Assembly (NCBI GenBank): GCA_026182355.1
Contig: JAPFBL010000171.1
Span: 1,054,001 to 1,118,000, forward strand
DNA from: Hermatobates lingyangjiaoensis
Lineage: Eukaryota; Arthropoda; Insecta; Hemiptera; Hermatobatidae
Direction of reading: 5' to 3'
Length of the DNA: 64,000 bases
Shown: positions 1 to 12,245 of the stretch, piece by piece
Position numbering within the stretch: position 1 is the first letter of the stretch
How the letters are laid out: each line of letters opens with the position of its first letter
Notes under the pieces: generated by a model
The model's database searches: none
What the model was told of the DNA's origin: nothing
The model's input: only the letters and a program-made list of their open reading frames with translations
Position numbers and translations under genes: made by a program

Positions 1-200
1 AGTCAGACTACTTTTTGCCTTCATTCATCCTATGCATAAACTAGGTCAAAGTATAATCATAAGAAATATATAACTAGAGTAAGTTGTAAAAACATATCTA
101 GTCTGAACCATTTTACATAACATTTTTCTTCAACAGTCAACTAGTTTCTGAATCATACCATCTTCACGAGTGACAAATTCTAGACATACCTGCCAATTAT

Positions 201-543
201 ATTAGCAATAGAACAAATTGGCGTACATTGTAAAATTCTGTTGCACTCGTTACAGGTTTCGGGTGTCAGCCATCTATAACTGGAACTGACCTAAACAGTC
301 GTTTTCATGGAGTTATATGTAACCTACTTCTCACTGCTGTCTAAATTTATTTTGATATGTTTGCCTTATTTTAAAATGTTTGGTTAATATAGTTATTCTG
401 ATTATTTTGGTCATTATACGGTTTGTGCATTAATCGGACAACGACTTCTTAGATCAGTTCTATTCGAAGATGGGTAACGCCCGAAATCGGTCGAACAACT
501 CATCAGCATTGTGCGACGAATGGTAGTTTGTTCTATTGCTAAT
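201..543. repeat. Inverted repeat pair, possible hammerhead relics
   Basis: A 17-bp motif (ATTAGCAATAGAACAAA) at 201-217 recurs as an exact reverse complement at 527-543. Inward of both arms lies a related segment ending near ATCT; on the minus strand the right one reads CTGATGA, then a short GTTG/CGAC stem, then GATT in place of the expected GAAA. This resembles the inverted ribozyme-bearing repeats elsewhere in the window but is older and more decayed. Membership in a PLE family is inferred. Confidence 0.35.
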
Positions 544-544
544 A

Positions 545-2730
545 TAAATCTTAATAAACTCAGATGTTAACAACATGCATGAAATAACTATTACTGATAA
601 GGTAGGTTTAGGGAATACCAAGAACAATGGGAAAGAGTTGAGCATCAATTTAGTCTCGTAATCTTGATGATTCAAGTGTTTTTTTTACTTTGGTGTTATT
701 ACTGCAATATTTAAAAAAAATCACTTGTATGGTAGTACGGTAGTAATTAATATGATAATATAGTAATTAATAAAATTATTATTGTATTCGTAAAATTAAA
801 ATAACATGTACATTATGGCAAAAAAATGGACTTTGTTTCTTAATTTTAAGTAAAATGTAGATTTTAACTTTCATAATAATAAGTTTGTTATATTTAAAAA
901 ACGATGCATAAAAACTCAACGATGATTGAAATTGCCTTCTTATTCCTAAAGTATGTATCCAATACTCAAAGTTCCGGCCATTTTTTTTAATTGCGTGGGG
1001 TTCAGTACAAAGTTTTGTTCATGAAGTACTACATGCAACTGATTAATGATTGTAACTCTCTCAGATTAATTTCATGTGTTCCATAATAGTCCTAGGTCCT
1101 TTAAGAACATTTTGTGTTTAAGTTACCGCCAGGGCAAGAAATCTGATTAACAAAGCTTAAACTTTGAATTAAAAACTCAAAATGTATCTTAAACAATCTT
1201 CAATCTGGGACACATTCCACGGTCTTGAAATTCATTTTTAAACAACCACTGAATTGGTTTGAGATATAATATAAAAGGCAGCTCCAAAGCATTTCTTTTC
1301 TTAAATCCCTCATTTACTCTCTAATTACACTTTTTCTTAAAGAAAATCATAAAATAAGCTCTATCTCTAATTATAATCTCAAGCTCTAGAGAGAATGCAT
1401 GTGACGTTTTGTAATATTTTAAGAGTTTCAGTTTCTTAGCACATTCATTTCCCTCATTAACTTCGTCAGGATTAATTAAAAATATTTTTACTCAATGACT
1501 ACGCTATCAAAATTACATATCATAAGTGCCAAAAATAGCAAAAATTGTTGCAGCTTTTAGTAAACAAATGACATTGGAGGAATCATAGCTAATTGAGTTT
1601 GCATGCTGATTTATTTTTATTTGCAGCTACCTGACTGAGAAGTACATTGGTTCTGTCATTGACTATTTTCTGTGAATTATTTTCCTAATATTTTTGTCTG
1701 TATGTCTTTAGTCAGCACTGCAGCACATCTCTTGATCTATGTCACTTTTATTCCTTTTTCAAAACAACACTCTGTCTTTATTATAGAAAAGACAAATCAA
1801 TTCACTCATTTGTGTTTTATGTATTAAAATTATCTGGGTTGTTGTCTCAGTTTAAATTTTGTTTACCTATGACAAAAGAAAAAAAATAAAGCTTTTAGAC
1901 TGAGTAAATTCAAAAGAGATTTTTAAATTAATATTTCGTTCATGGCGGAGGGCATTCTTCATACAAAAATACCCTTCTTTGTCTTTTGAGACTATATTAC
2001 AATTCTGAAGTTTGATACAAATAATGGATTTGTAAAAGTCGGAAAAACCTTTATTCTTTTTTTCATGTTCTACTGACTCTGAAATAAGAGAAAAGATTAA
2101 AAAAAACAAGTGAACAATAGGATTGAATTTGAATAATTGAGAAAGGAATTTATTTGTATGTCTACTTAAAATGGGTTCTACCAAGGGAAGAGGACAAAGG
2201 GAGGAATTTGAAAGAAGTCTTTGGAACTGAATGGAATCCTTGTCGTTCAAACTAAGGCAATTTACCAGGTGGCCGTGCTGTAGTTGGAATAATTACACGT
2301 TTCGTTTTAGTCCTCACACGCCTTCTTCAGGCCTCCCACAAAGGAGACGCTAACATTTTATTTTGTTTTTAACTCTAATATTGATGATGCTTCACTTCTT
2401 AGCTATTAAGCATTTGAAGAAGCACGTCATGGAGGAATGTAGACACGTGGCATAACTTACTACAAAATGTCATTTCAAAGCTGTCTGGCATCTTTGAAAT
2501 CAAAACAAATAGCAGGCTTAATAAACTGTTCATTGGTATGCAATAAAAATATCTTTAACCAGCACTTCAAGAAACAAAGTATGCGAATACGAAGCAAAAC
2601 ATAATCAACTAAAGTTTCCTTTTTATATTAATATTTGAAAATTATATATACTAGTCGACTAAATTTTATGAAAGAGCAACATAATCAAGCATCTAATTCT
2701 TTTTTCTTTAGGGACATCTTCTTAGACAAA
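545..2730. other. Unique AT-rich DNA, no gene seen
   Basis: No conserved coding frame, TE signature or RNA gene was recognised. A 127-codon minus-strand frame at 1867-2250 has no recognisable domain and is most likely chance. The 2230-2350 part is slightly richer in GC than its surroundings. Confidence 0.5.
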
Positions 2731-2732
2731 AC

Positions 2733-2871
2733 TTAGTCTTAGAGTCAAAAACCTAACCCCCAACCCCCCAAACCCAAAAATCACCAGAGTTGGGTTTTTG
2801 ACTCTGACAAAGACCGCTTGTTACGGTTGAAAGATCTTAGTCTTGTTTTCCCATTTCATATTGTGGTTTGA
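2733..2871 (+). mobile_element. PLE terminal repeat, family A, partly inverted
   Basis: The right half reads forward through TGGGTTTTTGACTCTGAC, a hammerhead-like core and the tail TTGTGGTTTGAT, then meets a (TA)-rich run. The left half is a short reverse copy whose ribozyme part is mostly deleted. Family A is defined by comparison with copies near 15.5, 36.7, 40.7, 46.1 and 50.4 kb. The core here is CTGACAA rather than CTGANGA, so this ribozyme should be inactive. Confidence 0.65.
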
Positions 2872-2909
2872 TATGTATATATATTTATATATAGGTATAT
2901 ATTAATATT

Positions 2910-3060
2910 TCACTTAAAATTCGAAAAAACTATCCAAACTGGACGCAAATCCGTTCAAAAAAGAAAGGAAAGCAACACACAGAGAAAGAGACACACTTAC
3001 AAACTCAAATTTTTGAATGATCCGTCTTCAGTAGAAAAGAGAATAGGCGAACAAGCACAC
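2910..3060 (-). mobile_element. PLE terminal repeat, family C
   Basis: Shares with 40862-41040 the blocks 'ATCCAAACTGGAC', 'AACACACAGAG', 'ACACTTACA-ACTCAAAT' and 'CCGTCTTCAG', in the same order. On the minus strand these give CTGAAGA, a short stem and a decayed GAAA region (CAAAA here). The right flank is a (TG)n/(TGTA)n run. Confidence 0.6.
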
Positions 3061-3098
3061 CGGAAACACAACTGGGTTTGGAAACTGGAAACACTGCT

Positions 3099-3143
3099 GT
3101 TGTGTGTGTGTATGCGTGTGTGTGTATGTATGTATGTATGTAT
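3099..3143. repeat. (TG)n/(TGTA)n microsatellite
   Basis: Alternating TG passes into TGTA units directly beside a family C PLE terminal repeat. Confidence 0.9.
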
Positions 3144-3149
3144 TAGAAT

Positions 3150-4615
3150 ATAATAAACCAGTTATTAATTCATTCTCGCTATTTTTATACAACTAAAGAA
3201 CACCTCCTACACATCAATTATTTTCTATGACCTCAGATAAATACGCCATATGATTGACCATGATGAAAAATAGAAGTGAGTTATTCAAATAACAAAATTA
3301 TTATTGATCACTACCTACACCTTACCACATGTCGCAACATTATATACTGCATGACTAACAGAAAATTAAGATTAGATTACATCAGACATAATTACTTTAT
3401 ACTTGTTTAGTCACTGCCTACATGAGGCCCTTAGAAAAGTTTAGCCTGCCCAGCTAACAATCTTGAAACCAGTTATTCTCCTTCTAGAAATGCAGCAGTA
3501 AACTAATATCATGTATAAAGCTTTTTGTCCCGATCGCGTTTGATTTTCTCCCGACTTTTATCTTCAGAGAGAGCTAGGTTGCCATATGTTGTCACCAATC
3601 CTGACGCAAGGAATTCCCCTAACTAGTAATTTAGGAGAAAGTCAATATCCTTTATTTATGCCCTAGAACTCAATAAGAATGTTTTGAGTTTTTGCTCCTG
3701 AAAGTAGCTTCAACTGTATTCTTAAATGAAAGTTATAACATTTAAATTCTATACGAGTATAATTAGTTGATATCATAAAATATTTCTGTCAACGTATTAA
3801 ATTTCAAACAACTGAAAAACTATCGATAAGTTGTAGATTTGTGAGATCCTAGACACCATAGATAGTCTAAAGTTTACTTGTGTTCACTACTAGAGCCCCT
3901 GTTTTTTAATTCATTTAAATCATTTAATCATTGAGATTATGAAATATTCTAGAATAACACGCCAACAGATTCTAATGTATTTAGAATACATTATAGAAGT
4001 TGTGATTACATCATCCTCTCTAAGGGGAAGTGTTCATTTCTTATTAACCAATGATCACTTTATGCTAAAGTACCAAATGTCGAATCAGATCGTCTACTAA
4101 AGTACCCTGCCCAATAGTAAATAGTGTCAGAAGGTTTAGTTGAAGGAAATAATATTACGAACCTTTTTACATTAGAGAACATGACTTGCTTTCGTAGAGT
4201 TGAGTTTCGTCTACTGACTGGAGACTGTTTCTTAAGAAAGCTACTGCAGACAATGAGGATCACCAATGTCCCTACTCAGTATACACTCTGTGAGATAGAC
4301 TACACAATTGAAAGTACAGTACAATTGTTCAGATGCAATGCTTCAGTTTATATCTATATGAGGATATCTCTCTATATGAGAGTTCATCTCTGTATATGAG
4401 GGTATACTGATTGGCAGAAAGAAATTCTTTTATCGTAGTCAAGATGATTACATTCTAGAGCTGACCTAAAATTGAGACTTAGCGCAAGCTTTGAGTATGC
4501 CGAGTGGCCATAATAGTTCATAAAACTATTTAGTGTGACCAATTATAAAGCAATGCCACAATTATACAAAAATGAAAAGAAAACTGATTCCCTTCATCAG
4601 TTAGTTCATAATTTC
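3150..4615. other. Unique AT-rich DNA, no gene seen
   Basis: Two overlapping frames on opposite strands near 4.06-4.4 kb (68 and 91 codons) lack recognisable domains and cannot both be real. Nothing else was recognised. Confidence 0.5.
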
Positions 4616-4618
4616 TTA

Positions 4619-4733
4619 TACATATATATATATATATATATTATATATAAATATATATATATTAATATATATATATATTAATATATATATATTTTCGTTT
4701 ATCATGGTATAATATATATATATACATATATTA
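4619..4733. repeat. (AT)n microsatellite cluster
   Basis: Long TA runs broken by TTAA and a 22-base non-repeat stretch. The minus-strand Ile/Tyr-rich frame here is simply translated microsatellite. Confidence 0.9.
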
Positions 4734-5792
4734 AAACAACCCTGAGAAAAACCAACCCATACACAACAATAATAGTTGGTGGAGTTTCCTCTGACAAAAT
4801 TTAGCATTTCGTAAGAAAGAAGAAATTGAAAAGATATAAAATTCTGTTTTTCTTATTGACAAACACTCACAATGCACTCATGGTAATGAAATTAATGATA
4901 TACAGTTTTAACTAAACAAGTAGATGATTATTCATAAGCATATCTATCAAAGATCGTAATATTCTCCCAGTGCCTGTTTTGGGTGATAATGCAAGTCAGA
5001 CAATCCACTGGCATAAATACCACACTACACTGTTAAAATAATGAATCAATCCCGTATGAAGCGAGAAACACAAGTATTATCAACAGTTTTCTACAGACTT
5101 TACACGTATCACCATTCAAGAATGTTACTGAAAAAATGTGCTACATTTTACGACAATACTATACAAATAAAGGAAATAAACAACAAAATCCGAGCCCAAT
5201 ACAGTTGTTCCGTGACTTCTGTTACACTTGATATCAAATCAAAAACACTAACAAAGACTGTTTTAACAATATTTGATATCCATCTTATCAGAAGTGATTG
5301 GCTCAAGCGATGAACAGCAAATGGCAGCATTGAACTCGTGAGTACACCAGTTTCAATAAAATCGCCATGCGCAAATGGTAAAAAAGCGTTCAAGAAAAAA
5401 GAGGTAAAAATATAAATACATATGCTAAAACTAATAAAAATATTCGTTAAAATGTATGGAATTTATTATATAAAATTAGAGTAAAATAAAAAATTTAATA
5501 ATTGAAAGAGATTTGGTCATTTTATATAGAAAAAACGGAAACATGTTTAAAAATCCTGTTCGCCAGATTGAAATGTTACCCTTGAATTCAACGTTTTGTT
5601 TTTGTTGAAAATAATTTCCATAGACCTAAAGGACTAGAAAAAGAATAAATTTCAAATAAAAAAGTATTTATTGTAAAACAATGATTTTACTCAAACGCAT
5701 TGCAAAAAGTGGATTAATAAAACGTGTAGAATTAAAATAGAAACAGAGCTGATTACATTCATAGCTATTTCTGCACATATTATGTATAGCTT

Positions 5793-6092
5793 AGGTAAGG
5801 TTAGTCTTGTAAGGAACACACAGAAGCAAAACATTTGTCCTTTGTGATAGCACACAATGAAAATTGATTCTACATTGGGAGTCCTATTTTTTACCTAGCT
5901 CAAGTGTATTTCAAGTAGGAATTTTTAATAAGTACCTGATATCGTACATGCTCAAACCGACTGCTTGATGTCCTTTCTGAGAGACGACTTGCTCAGATTT
6001 ATACACACGTCACGTGAATAAATCGAGGACCGAGTGGGTATTGAATCCCGGATCTACCAGTCCAGAGGCGAGTATGTTCCCACTGGCACCTG
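5793..6092 (-). mobile_element. tRNA-derived SINE, reversed
   Basis: Reads on the minus strand as tRNA-like head, body and TTAGG-like tail. Shared body blocks with the SINE at 18322-18659 include ACGTGAATAAATC, the 'GGACRTTAA'-type block, 'GATCCCTACT'-type block, 'AAATTTAGGACTCCCA' and the 'CACAAAGG' block. The head is truncated: the A-box region is cut at CCCACTGGCACC. B-box-like GGATTCAATACC is kept. Confidence 0.75.
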
Positions 6093-6094
6093 TT

Positions 6095-8940
6095 TTATAC
6101 AATAAAACAAGTAACTTAGTGGAGAGCTCACCCATACCTCTCTTACTTCAGCGGTATAACGTAGCAGCCTGCTGTAGTCCAGCCAGATAATGTGACATCG
6201 GTACAGTGACTATCTAAACAGCATCACTACTTCAGCTACGTTTGCCATCGACAACCATGTGAACAATGCCCTACAGAACTCTTACCTAAACAAACACGTG
6301 AAATTTCTTACTTTCTTAGTTTACTATTCGTGTTATGGTGGCTGCTAATCAACCAAGCGTGTTATTTAAACAGGATAAGTAAATGAAACAAAATATAGAT
6401 AAATTACTATATTTTGTAAACATGCTTATACAAATGTAATGTGTATACACATTGTTTGTGTATACAAACAACCATTGTTTGTATATACACCAATATGTCT
6501 ATACCTTGTGCATGCATATCGAAGGCTTTCGTCTACTCACCCTTCCTTAGGACGACTGTTAAATTGTCAAAATGTCAAAAGCGGCCTAGTGTCTAATTTT
6601 TATTCGTATTTCTTTCTGTTTTCAAAATAGTTTTACTAAATTTAACAAAGAGAGATTCAAAATAATGAAATGGAAAGGATTTTAAATTGACCACAAATTT
6701 GACTTATGGCAAAAAAAACTGAATAGAGTGTTTCCTTAAAAAAAAGAAGAAGATTCAAATATTTATAAAGTCGTTATTTTCAACTAAACTTGGTTTAATA
6801 GTTAAGGGTTTTTTTTTTATTATTCTGTAGCTGAAAAAAGTACAATGAAGATTGAATAAAACATAACTCTTGTTGAGAAAGAGAGAATAACTTTCTGAAT
6901 ATTGCAAGGTAAGCTGGATTAAGTATTCTTTAGGTTGGGTAAAAATCGTAAAAAAAAAACTTGAGACAACTGAATCCAGAGGGAATGGATAGGGGAATTC
7001 TATATGGGGGGGGGGGGTTAGGTTCAGAGGAGAGTTGTCAATTGAGGACATAGAGGGGGGGGGGGGGAGTGAGGAAGTAAAACTCTAGGGAGTTGGCACA
7101 AATAAAATATAGAATAGGGTTTGTATGGAGAAATAATGTATGAAAATGGTGAATCGGGAGGGATGTGTGAAGGGTCTTGAAGAGTCTTAAAGAGACAAAT
7201 GCGTGACACTGGTCAGGGGTGAAGGTGACTTAGCAAGACTTCGCCTGCACCCTCTCTCTCATACACTCTTGCTTTTTAATCAACTTACTCTTCTGCATTA
7301 AAACTTTAAATAGCTGTACTCACAAAACAGTTGACAAAACTTCCTTCGAACTACACAAGTTTCTCCGAATATTTCATAACTCACAAAACCGCCAGTGACA
7401 ACGCATCTTTTTTCACTTTTTCATAAATACATCCCAAGACGAAATATTCTAGTTTTTTTTAGTCACTTAGTAATAATTAAACTAATTACTTAATAATATA
7501 ATTATTATTATATACAAGTTTGATAGGCATTATTTTCAAATAATAATGCCTAGAAAATAATGCCTATATTTTAACTATATAAATGCCTATATAATTAACG
7601 AAAAATAATATTTTAATAATACTCAGTCATTGCTTAAACCTGATGTTTGGAACTTGGGAAAAATACATAACACTGCTACGAAATAAAAATGACAAAAATG
7701 TATTATTTTACGTAATAGCATACCCATTTTAGAGAACGTTGGACATAACTAGTGATATTGCATTGAGATGCAACACAATTTGAGAATGAAATATCAGACA
7801 TTCTTATACTTTTGGCTTTATGAAATATATCAGTTTAACACCAGATATAAGAATGCACGTGTTTATCAAATAAGTGGCATTAATAAGTAGTAGAATTTAT
7901 TTTAAATATGATTAACTAGCTTTTACGGCAGTCTCACCATTCATGAGTTCATGGCTGTGTTTGACACTTTCTTACAACTCCCCTACGATTGCCTCCCCTG
8001 TCCTATTATCAATCCAAAATCGCATTTTACAGCTCACTCCCACAATAAACACTGTTCTGTTCTCAATTACTGATCTTGTACTCCATCTATGTCTACATCT
8101 TTACTTTATGGTAAAAAAAAACTTGTTTCAATGCATGAATTTTTAAATTAGTGGTCTTCAGAAAATGACAAACATCAAAATACTTCCTTATTTTTTAAAT
8201 TATAGTCATTTCTACTATATTTCTGTGTATATCAATACGAATATATAATGTATTTCGTATCTTACAGTTTATGAAACACATCGCTACTTGTTAATGAGTA
8301 TGCATCTTCAAATATTAATAAAATGTAATCTAAAAAAACGGGAAAAACGTATATGCTGTATATAAGAAGATAATATATGGCAAATAAGGAAATTTATATT
8401 CTAAACATCATTAATAAAACCTATATTTATTTAGTAAAAAAACGATAATGCTAACACTAACAGTGACATAGTGCTTAACTATTACGACTTAATAAGCATT
8501 TAAATTAGGAGGCTCAAATTAGGATCATGTAAATGTCTGTAGGAATAATTATAAACACTTGTTCAGAGTTAACATTGAACCTAACAAGGCTTGTGTCTTA
8601 CAAATTAACCCAAAGAGGGTCGCTTCTTTCTCTCTCACTCACACTCTATCTACCTATCCCTTTGTCTCCTTCCTCAAGCATATTTATTCAATCAACTCTT
8701 TTCAGAAAGATTTCTACATTAAGATCATATGTTACCTACACTCATAGTCACTCATGTCACTCTCCAATGGTTCATAGTTTTTTCTTGTACTTGCTCATTA
8801 CATTTTTTAGTCATGGATCTAAGGTTTCCAAATTGTATGACGATTTTTTTTTCAAGAACCACAATTAGGTTCAAAGAAGAGAATAGCCAGGGTGAGAAAC
8901 ATCACAAAAAACACGAAATCTATACAAACATAAATACTTC
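6095..8940. other. Mostly unique DNA with two G tracts
   Basis: No gene recognised. Notable items are an alternating TGTATAC/TTGTTTG low-complexity patch (6425-6500), the two G tracts listed separately, and an AATAATGCCTA duplication near 7540-7570. Overlapping frames at 8533-8944 in all three forward phases argue against coding. Confidence 0.5.
7006..7067 (+). repeat. Paired G tracts (G12 and G13)
   Basis: Two uninterrupted G runs, 12 bases at 7006-7017 and 13 bases at 7055-7067, are separated by 37 bases of G/A-rich DNA. Such tracts can form G-quadruplexes. A third long G run lies at about 27324-27336. Confidence 0.9.
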
Positions 8941-8946
8941 CTAAAT

Positions 8947-9075
8947 TGGTAAAATGTAAACAACGTTGTTCTTGCCATAAGAGTTAGGTTAGGTTACGTT
9001 GCATTCCTACATGGTAAAATGTAAACCACGTTGTTCTTGCCATAAATGTTAGGTTAGGTTAGGTTGCAGTTGAAT
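8947..9075. repeat. 65-bp direct duplication with TTAGG-like runs
   Basis: A block starting TGGTAAAATGTAAAC and ending in GTTAGGTTAGGTT occurs at 8947 and again at 9012 (period 65). Each copy ends in two or three TTAGG units. The second copy leads straight into the tail of a reversed SINE, so the duplication probably involves the SINE 3' tail and its flank. Confidence 0.8.
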
Positions 9076-9350
9076 TCCTACAAGTAACACGCATAGGTCA
9101 AACATGAGGACTTTGTGATAAAACACAATGAATATTCTACTACAATAGGAGTCCTATATTTTGACTAACTACAGTATATTTAGAGTAGAGATCTTTAACA
9201 AGTACTTGATATCGTACAGGTTCAAGATGGATGGGTTAACGTCCTCTCTGAGGGACGATTTGTTCAGATTTATTTATCTTTCAGTGGGTATTGAACCCCG
9301 GATCTACCAATCCAGAGGCGACACGTTGCCACTGGGCTAACTTGGCACCC
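9046..9350 (-). mobile_element. tRNA-derived SINE, reversed, full head
   Basis: On the minus strand the head has an RNA polymerase III A-box match (TAGCCCAGTGG) and B-box match (GGTTCAATACC) about 40 bases apart. The body aligns block by block with the SINE at 18.3 kb and the tail is TTAGG-like. The head is also the first unit of the tandem array that follows. Confidence 0.8.
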
Positions 9351-10400
9351 ACCATAAGTGATAGTCTTCATTATTCAGCATCTACTGATGGTTACAAATT
9401 ACCTGTGACATATATCACAACAACACACTATTAAAGAGCCACAGTGGGTATTGAACCCCGGATCTACCAATCCAGAGGCGACACGTTGCCACTGGGCTAA
9501 CTTGGCACCCACCATAAGTGATAGTCTTCATTATTCAGCATCTACTGATGGTTACAAATTACCTGTGACATATATCACAACAACACGCTATTAAAGGGCC
9601 ACAGTGGGTATTGAACCCCGGATCTACCAATCCAGAGGCGACACGTTGCCACTGGGCTAACTTGGCACCCACCATAAGTGATAGTCTTCATTATTCAGCA
9701 TCTACTGATGGTTACAAATTACCTGTGACATATATCACAACAACACGCTATTAAAGGGCCACAGTGGGTATTGAACCCGGATCTACCAATCCAGAGGCGA
9801 CACGTTGCCACTAGGCTAACTTGGCACCCACCATAAGTGATAGTCTTCATTATTCAGCATCTACTGATGGCTTACAAATTACCTGTGACATATATCACAA
9901 CAACACGCTATTAAAGGGCCACAGTGGGTATTGAACCCCGGATCTACCAATCCAGAGGCGACACGTTGCCACTAGGCTAACTTGGCACCCACCATAAGTG
10001 ATAGTCTTCATTATTCAGCATCTACTGATGCTTACAAATTACCTGTGACATATATCACAACAACACGCTATTAAAGGGCCACAGTGGGTATTGAACCCCG
10101 GATCTACCAATCCAGAGGCGACACGTTGCCACTAGGCTAACTTGGCACCCACCATAAGTGATAGTCTTCATTATTCAGCATCTACTGATGCTTACAAATT
10201 ACCTGTGACATATATCACAACAACACGCTATTAAAGGGCCACAGTGGGTATTGAACCCCGGATCTACCAATCCAGAGGCGACACGTTGCCACTAGGCTAA
10301 CTTGGCACCCACCATAAGTGATAGTCTTCATTATTCAGCATCTACTGATGCTTACAAATTACCTGTGACATATATCACAACAACACGCTATTAAAGAGCC
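9281..10400 (-). repeat. SINE-head satellite, seven 160-bp units
   Basis: Units start near 9281, 9441, 9601, 9761, 9921, 10081 and 10241. Each holds the tRNA-like SINE head (A and B boxes on the minus strand) plus about 90 bp of its upstream flank. Units 1-3 read ACTGGGCTAA and units 4-7 ACTAGGCTAA; unit 4 also has a 1-base deletion and a 1-base insertion. The first and last junctions read TTAAAGAGCC, the internal ones TTAAAGGGCC. The array therefore grew locally from a single insertion in at least two steps. Confidence 0.92.
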
Positions 10401-11735
10401 TTCAATATCAATGATTTAAGGCATTATTTCAAAGACAAAAACAATTGAATTTACTGTGAAATATATTTTTCTGGTTGAAATTGTGATTTATTTCAACAAA
10501 TTATTATTATGAATCTTTCAGCCTAATATTTATAAAACTTGGGTTAAACTTAAATTTTCATGTGGATTTGGTTTTTTTTTTCTGGAAATATTTTTTTAAT
10601 TTAAAATTGGTTCAGTATTGTAGTTTTTCAACCTTTTATTAATAGAAAAAGTGGAAAAGTGAGTAGTTTGATGTTTGCTTGACGTCACTAAGGAGAAGAA
10701 GAGAGCAAATAAATGCTAAATAACTAGAAATCATTGCCCAGTGGCGAGTGACAATCATACAGCTCTCTGAATAATACATGTCTGCAGGAGACAAGTCACT
10801 TCGAACAGTGCTGTGCTGAACCTGGATTACTCTCAGAATAATATGTTTGTATTAGAACAACGAACTCCGACACTTATACAACTTCATAATAGAAACAGCT
10901 ATAGCTAAGTCATGTGAGAACTTATTACAAACTTTGTGATTTTAATCAATTCTTAATGAATACCATTCAATATCATTATAGGTTAATAACTATTATTTAT
11001 ATTTAATGTTTTTTTATGAAATCTTGTTATATACAGTCTTGGTACAAATTCGAAAAACCAAGCTCATAACTAAAGGCAGTTTCATGTCTTGATTCATAAA
11101 ACAAACAACAATTATTTAGCCGAAACAAACCCTAGGCTGAAAAATTATAAATCCAAATCAATTTTAATGATTATAAAGAAGGGTAATAAATTTTAATTTA
11201 AAGCTTAACAAAATGACAGTTTTTAACTGGCTTTAACAGAATTGAAAACAATGAAAAGCTAAAAAAAAGGAATTATATTTTTTCCTGTTAAAATTAAAAC
11301 TTTTAAGTTTACTGAAATTCAGATTTATCGCTATTGTTTTGAAAAATGAGGTTTGTATTTTGTTGTTCATAACTTGAGCTATTATTCCATATTTCCATAC
11401 ATGGAACAATTGCTCAATTATTTTTGAAAGTATTCATACTTTAAACTGCAAATAAAGACTGTATATCCAAATAATAACGTTCAGTTAGATTTTCTTAACC
11501 ATTAATAGTTGACAAAAGTCTTCTCCCAGCTGTTAAGAACAACCGGTTCAAGTTTCTATGGTTAAACGACTGAGTTACAACGTAAATTTAACATTTTAGA
11601 GTTTCTTGAAATAATTTTTTTTTTGATCATCTTTATTTACAAATATAAAACTAAGCATATTATGCGTAACAGGCATATGTAGTAATAGATTACACAATGA
11701 CATCGATGCATATGAGCAAAGAATGAAACCCACTG
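10401..11735. other. Unique AT-rich DNA, no gene seen
   Basis: No open frame of useful length, repeat family or RNA gene was recognised. Confidence 0.5.
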
Positions 11736-11737
11736 GT

Positions 11738-12245
11738 TCAACTTCTCACTTTGGTTTTTTTTTTTTTTTTAAGTATATTATTGTAATAGTAGATCCCTGG
11801 GCCATTTTCTCTTGAGTCGTCTTGGTGGGTTTTGGGAAGGTGAGGAGGAAGCAAGGATTCGTACAAATGGATTTGGGTGAGAGGAAAGGTTGTTGTGAAA
11901 TGACTTATAACGATCAGAGGCAAGGTTTTGGATGAATGGAATTTTTAAGTCTTTATGAAGAGTGTAGTTTTTGACGTAATACGGAGCATTTGTGATAGTG
12001 CGGAGGATTTTAGATTGCAATGATTGTATTCAATGAATATTGGATGGTTTTGCACAACCCCATAGTTCAAGTCCGTAAGTCCAGGTCGGTCGCAGTAATG
12101 TTTTGTAAAGTAGTACTTTGTTATGTAGCGTCAATTTCGAGTGTTTCCCTAGAAGTCTGTACAGTAGTAAGAATCGTCGTTTTAAGTCAAGTCTTTTTAG
12201 TCGGGTATGAGGATTCCAAGATAGTCTTTTGAAATAAAATAACAA
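11738..12245 (-). pseudogene. Jockey-type LINE ORF2 C-terminal remnant
   Basis: The minus strand encodes the end of a Jockey-clade non-LTR retrotransposon ORF2, downstream of the reverse-transcriptase palm. Visible family motifs in order are LSWNPHTRLKRLDLK, YRLLGKHSKL, VLLYKTLLRPTWTYGLELWGCA, SKILRTITNAPYYV, TLHKDLKIPF, HPNPFVR and RRLKRKWPRDLL. One TGA stop (near 12028-12030) interrupts an otherwise continuous frame from 12245 to 11778; no frameshift is needed. The copy is 5'-truncated at about 12245. The TAA stop is followed within about ten bases by a 16-A tract (T run at 11755-11770), as expected for target-primed insertion. I found no clear target-site duplication. It is a dead copy. 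Confidence 0.92.

Noticed and set aside
1867..2250. 127-codon minus-strand ORF, the longest in the window
   Set aside because: Composition follows the local AT bias, no domain or signal pattern recognised, and no splice or TE context. Long chance frames are expected in 64 kb.
8533..8944. Overlapping forward ORFs in different phases
   Set aside because: Overlapping frames in several phases indicate low stop density by chance, not coding.
9281..10400. CRISPR-like array
   Set aside because: The 160-bp units are contiguous head-to-tail repeats with no unique spacers; they are SINE-derived satellite in a eukaryotic genome.
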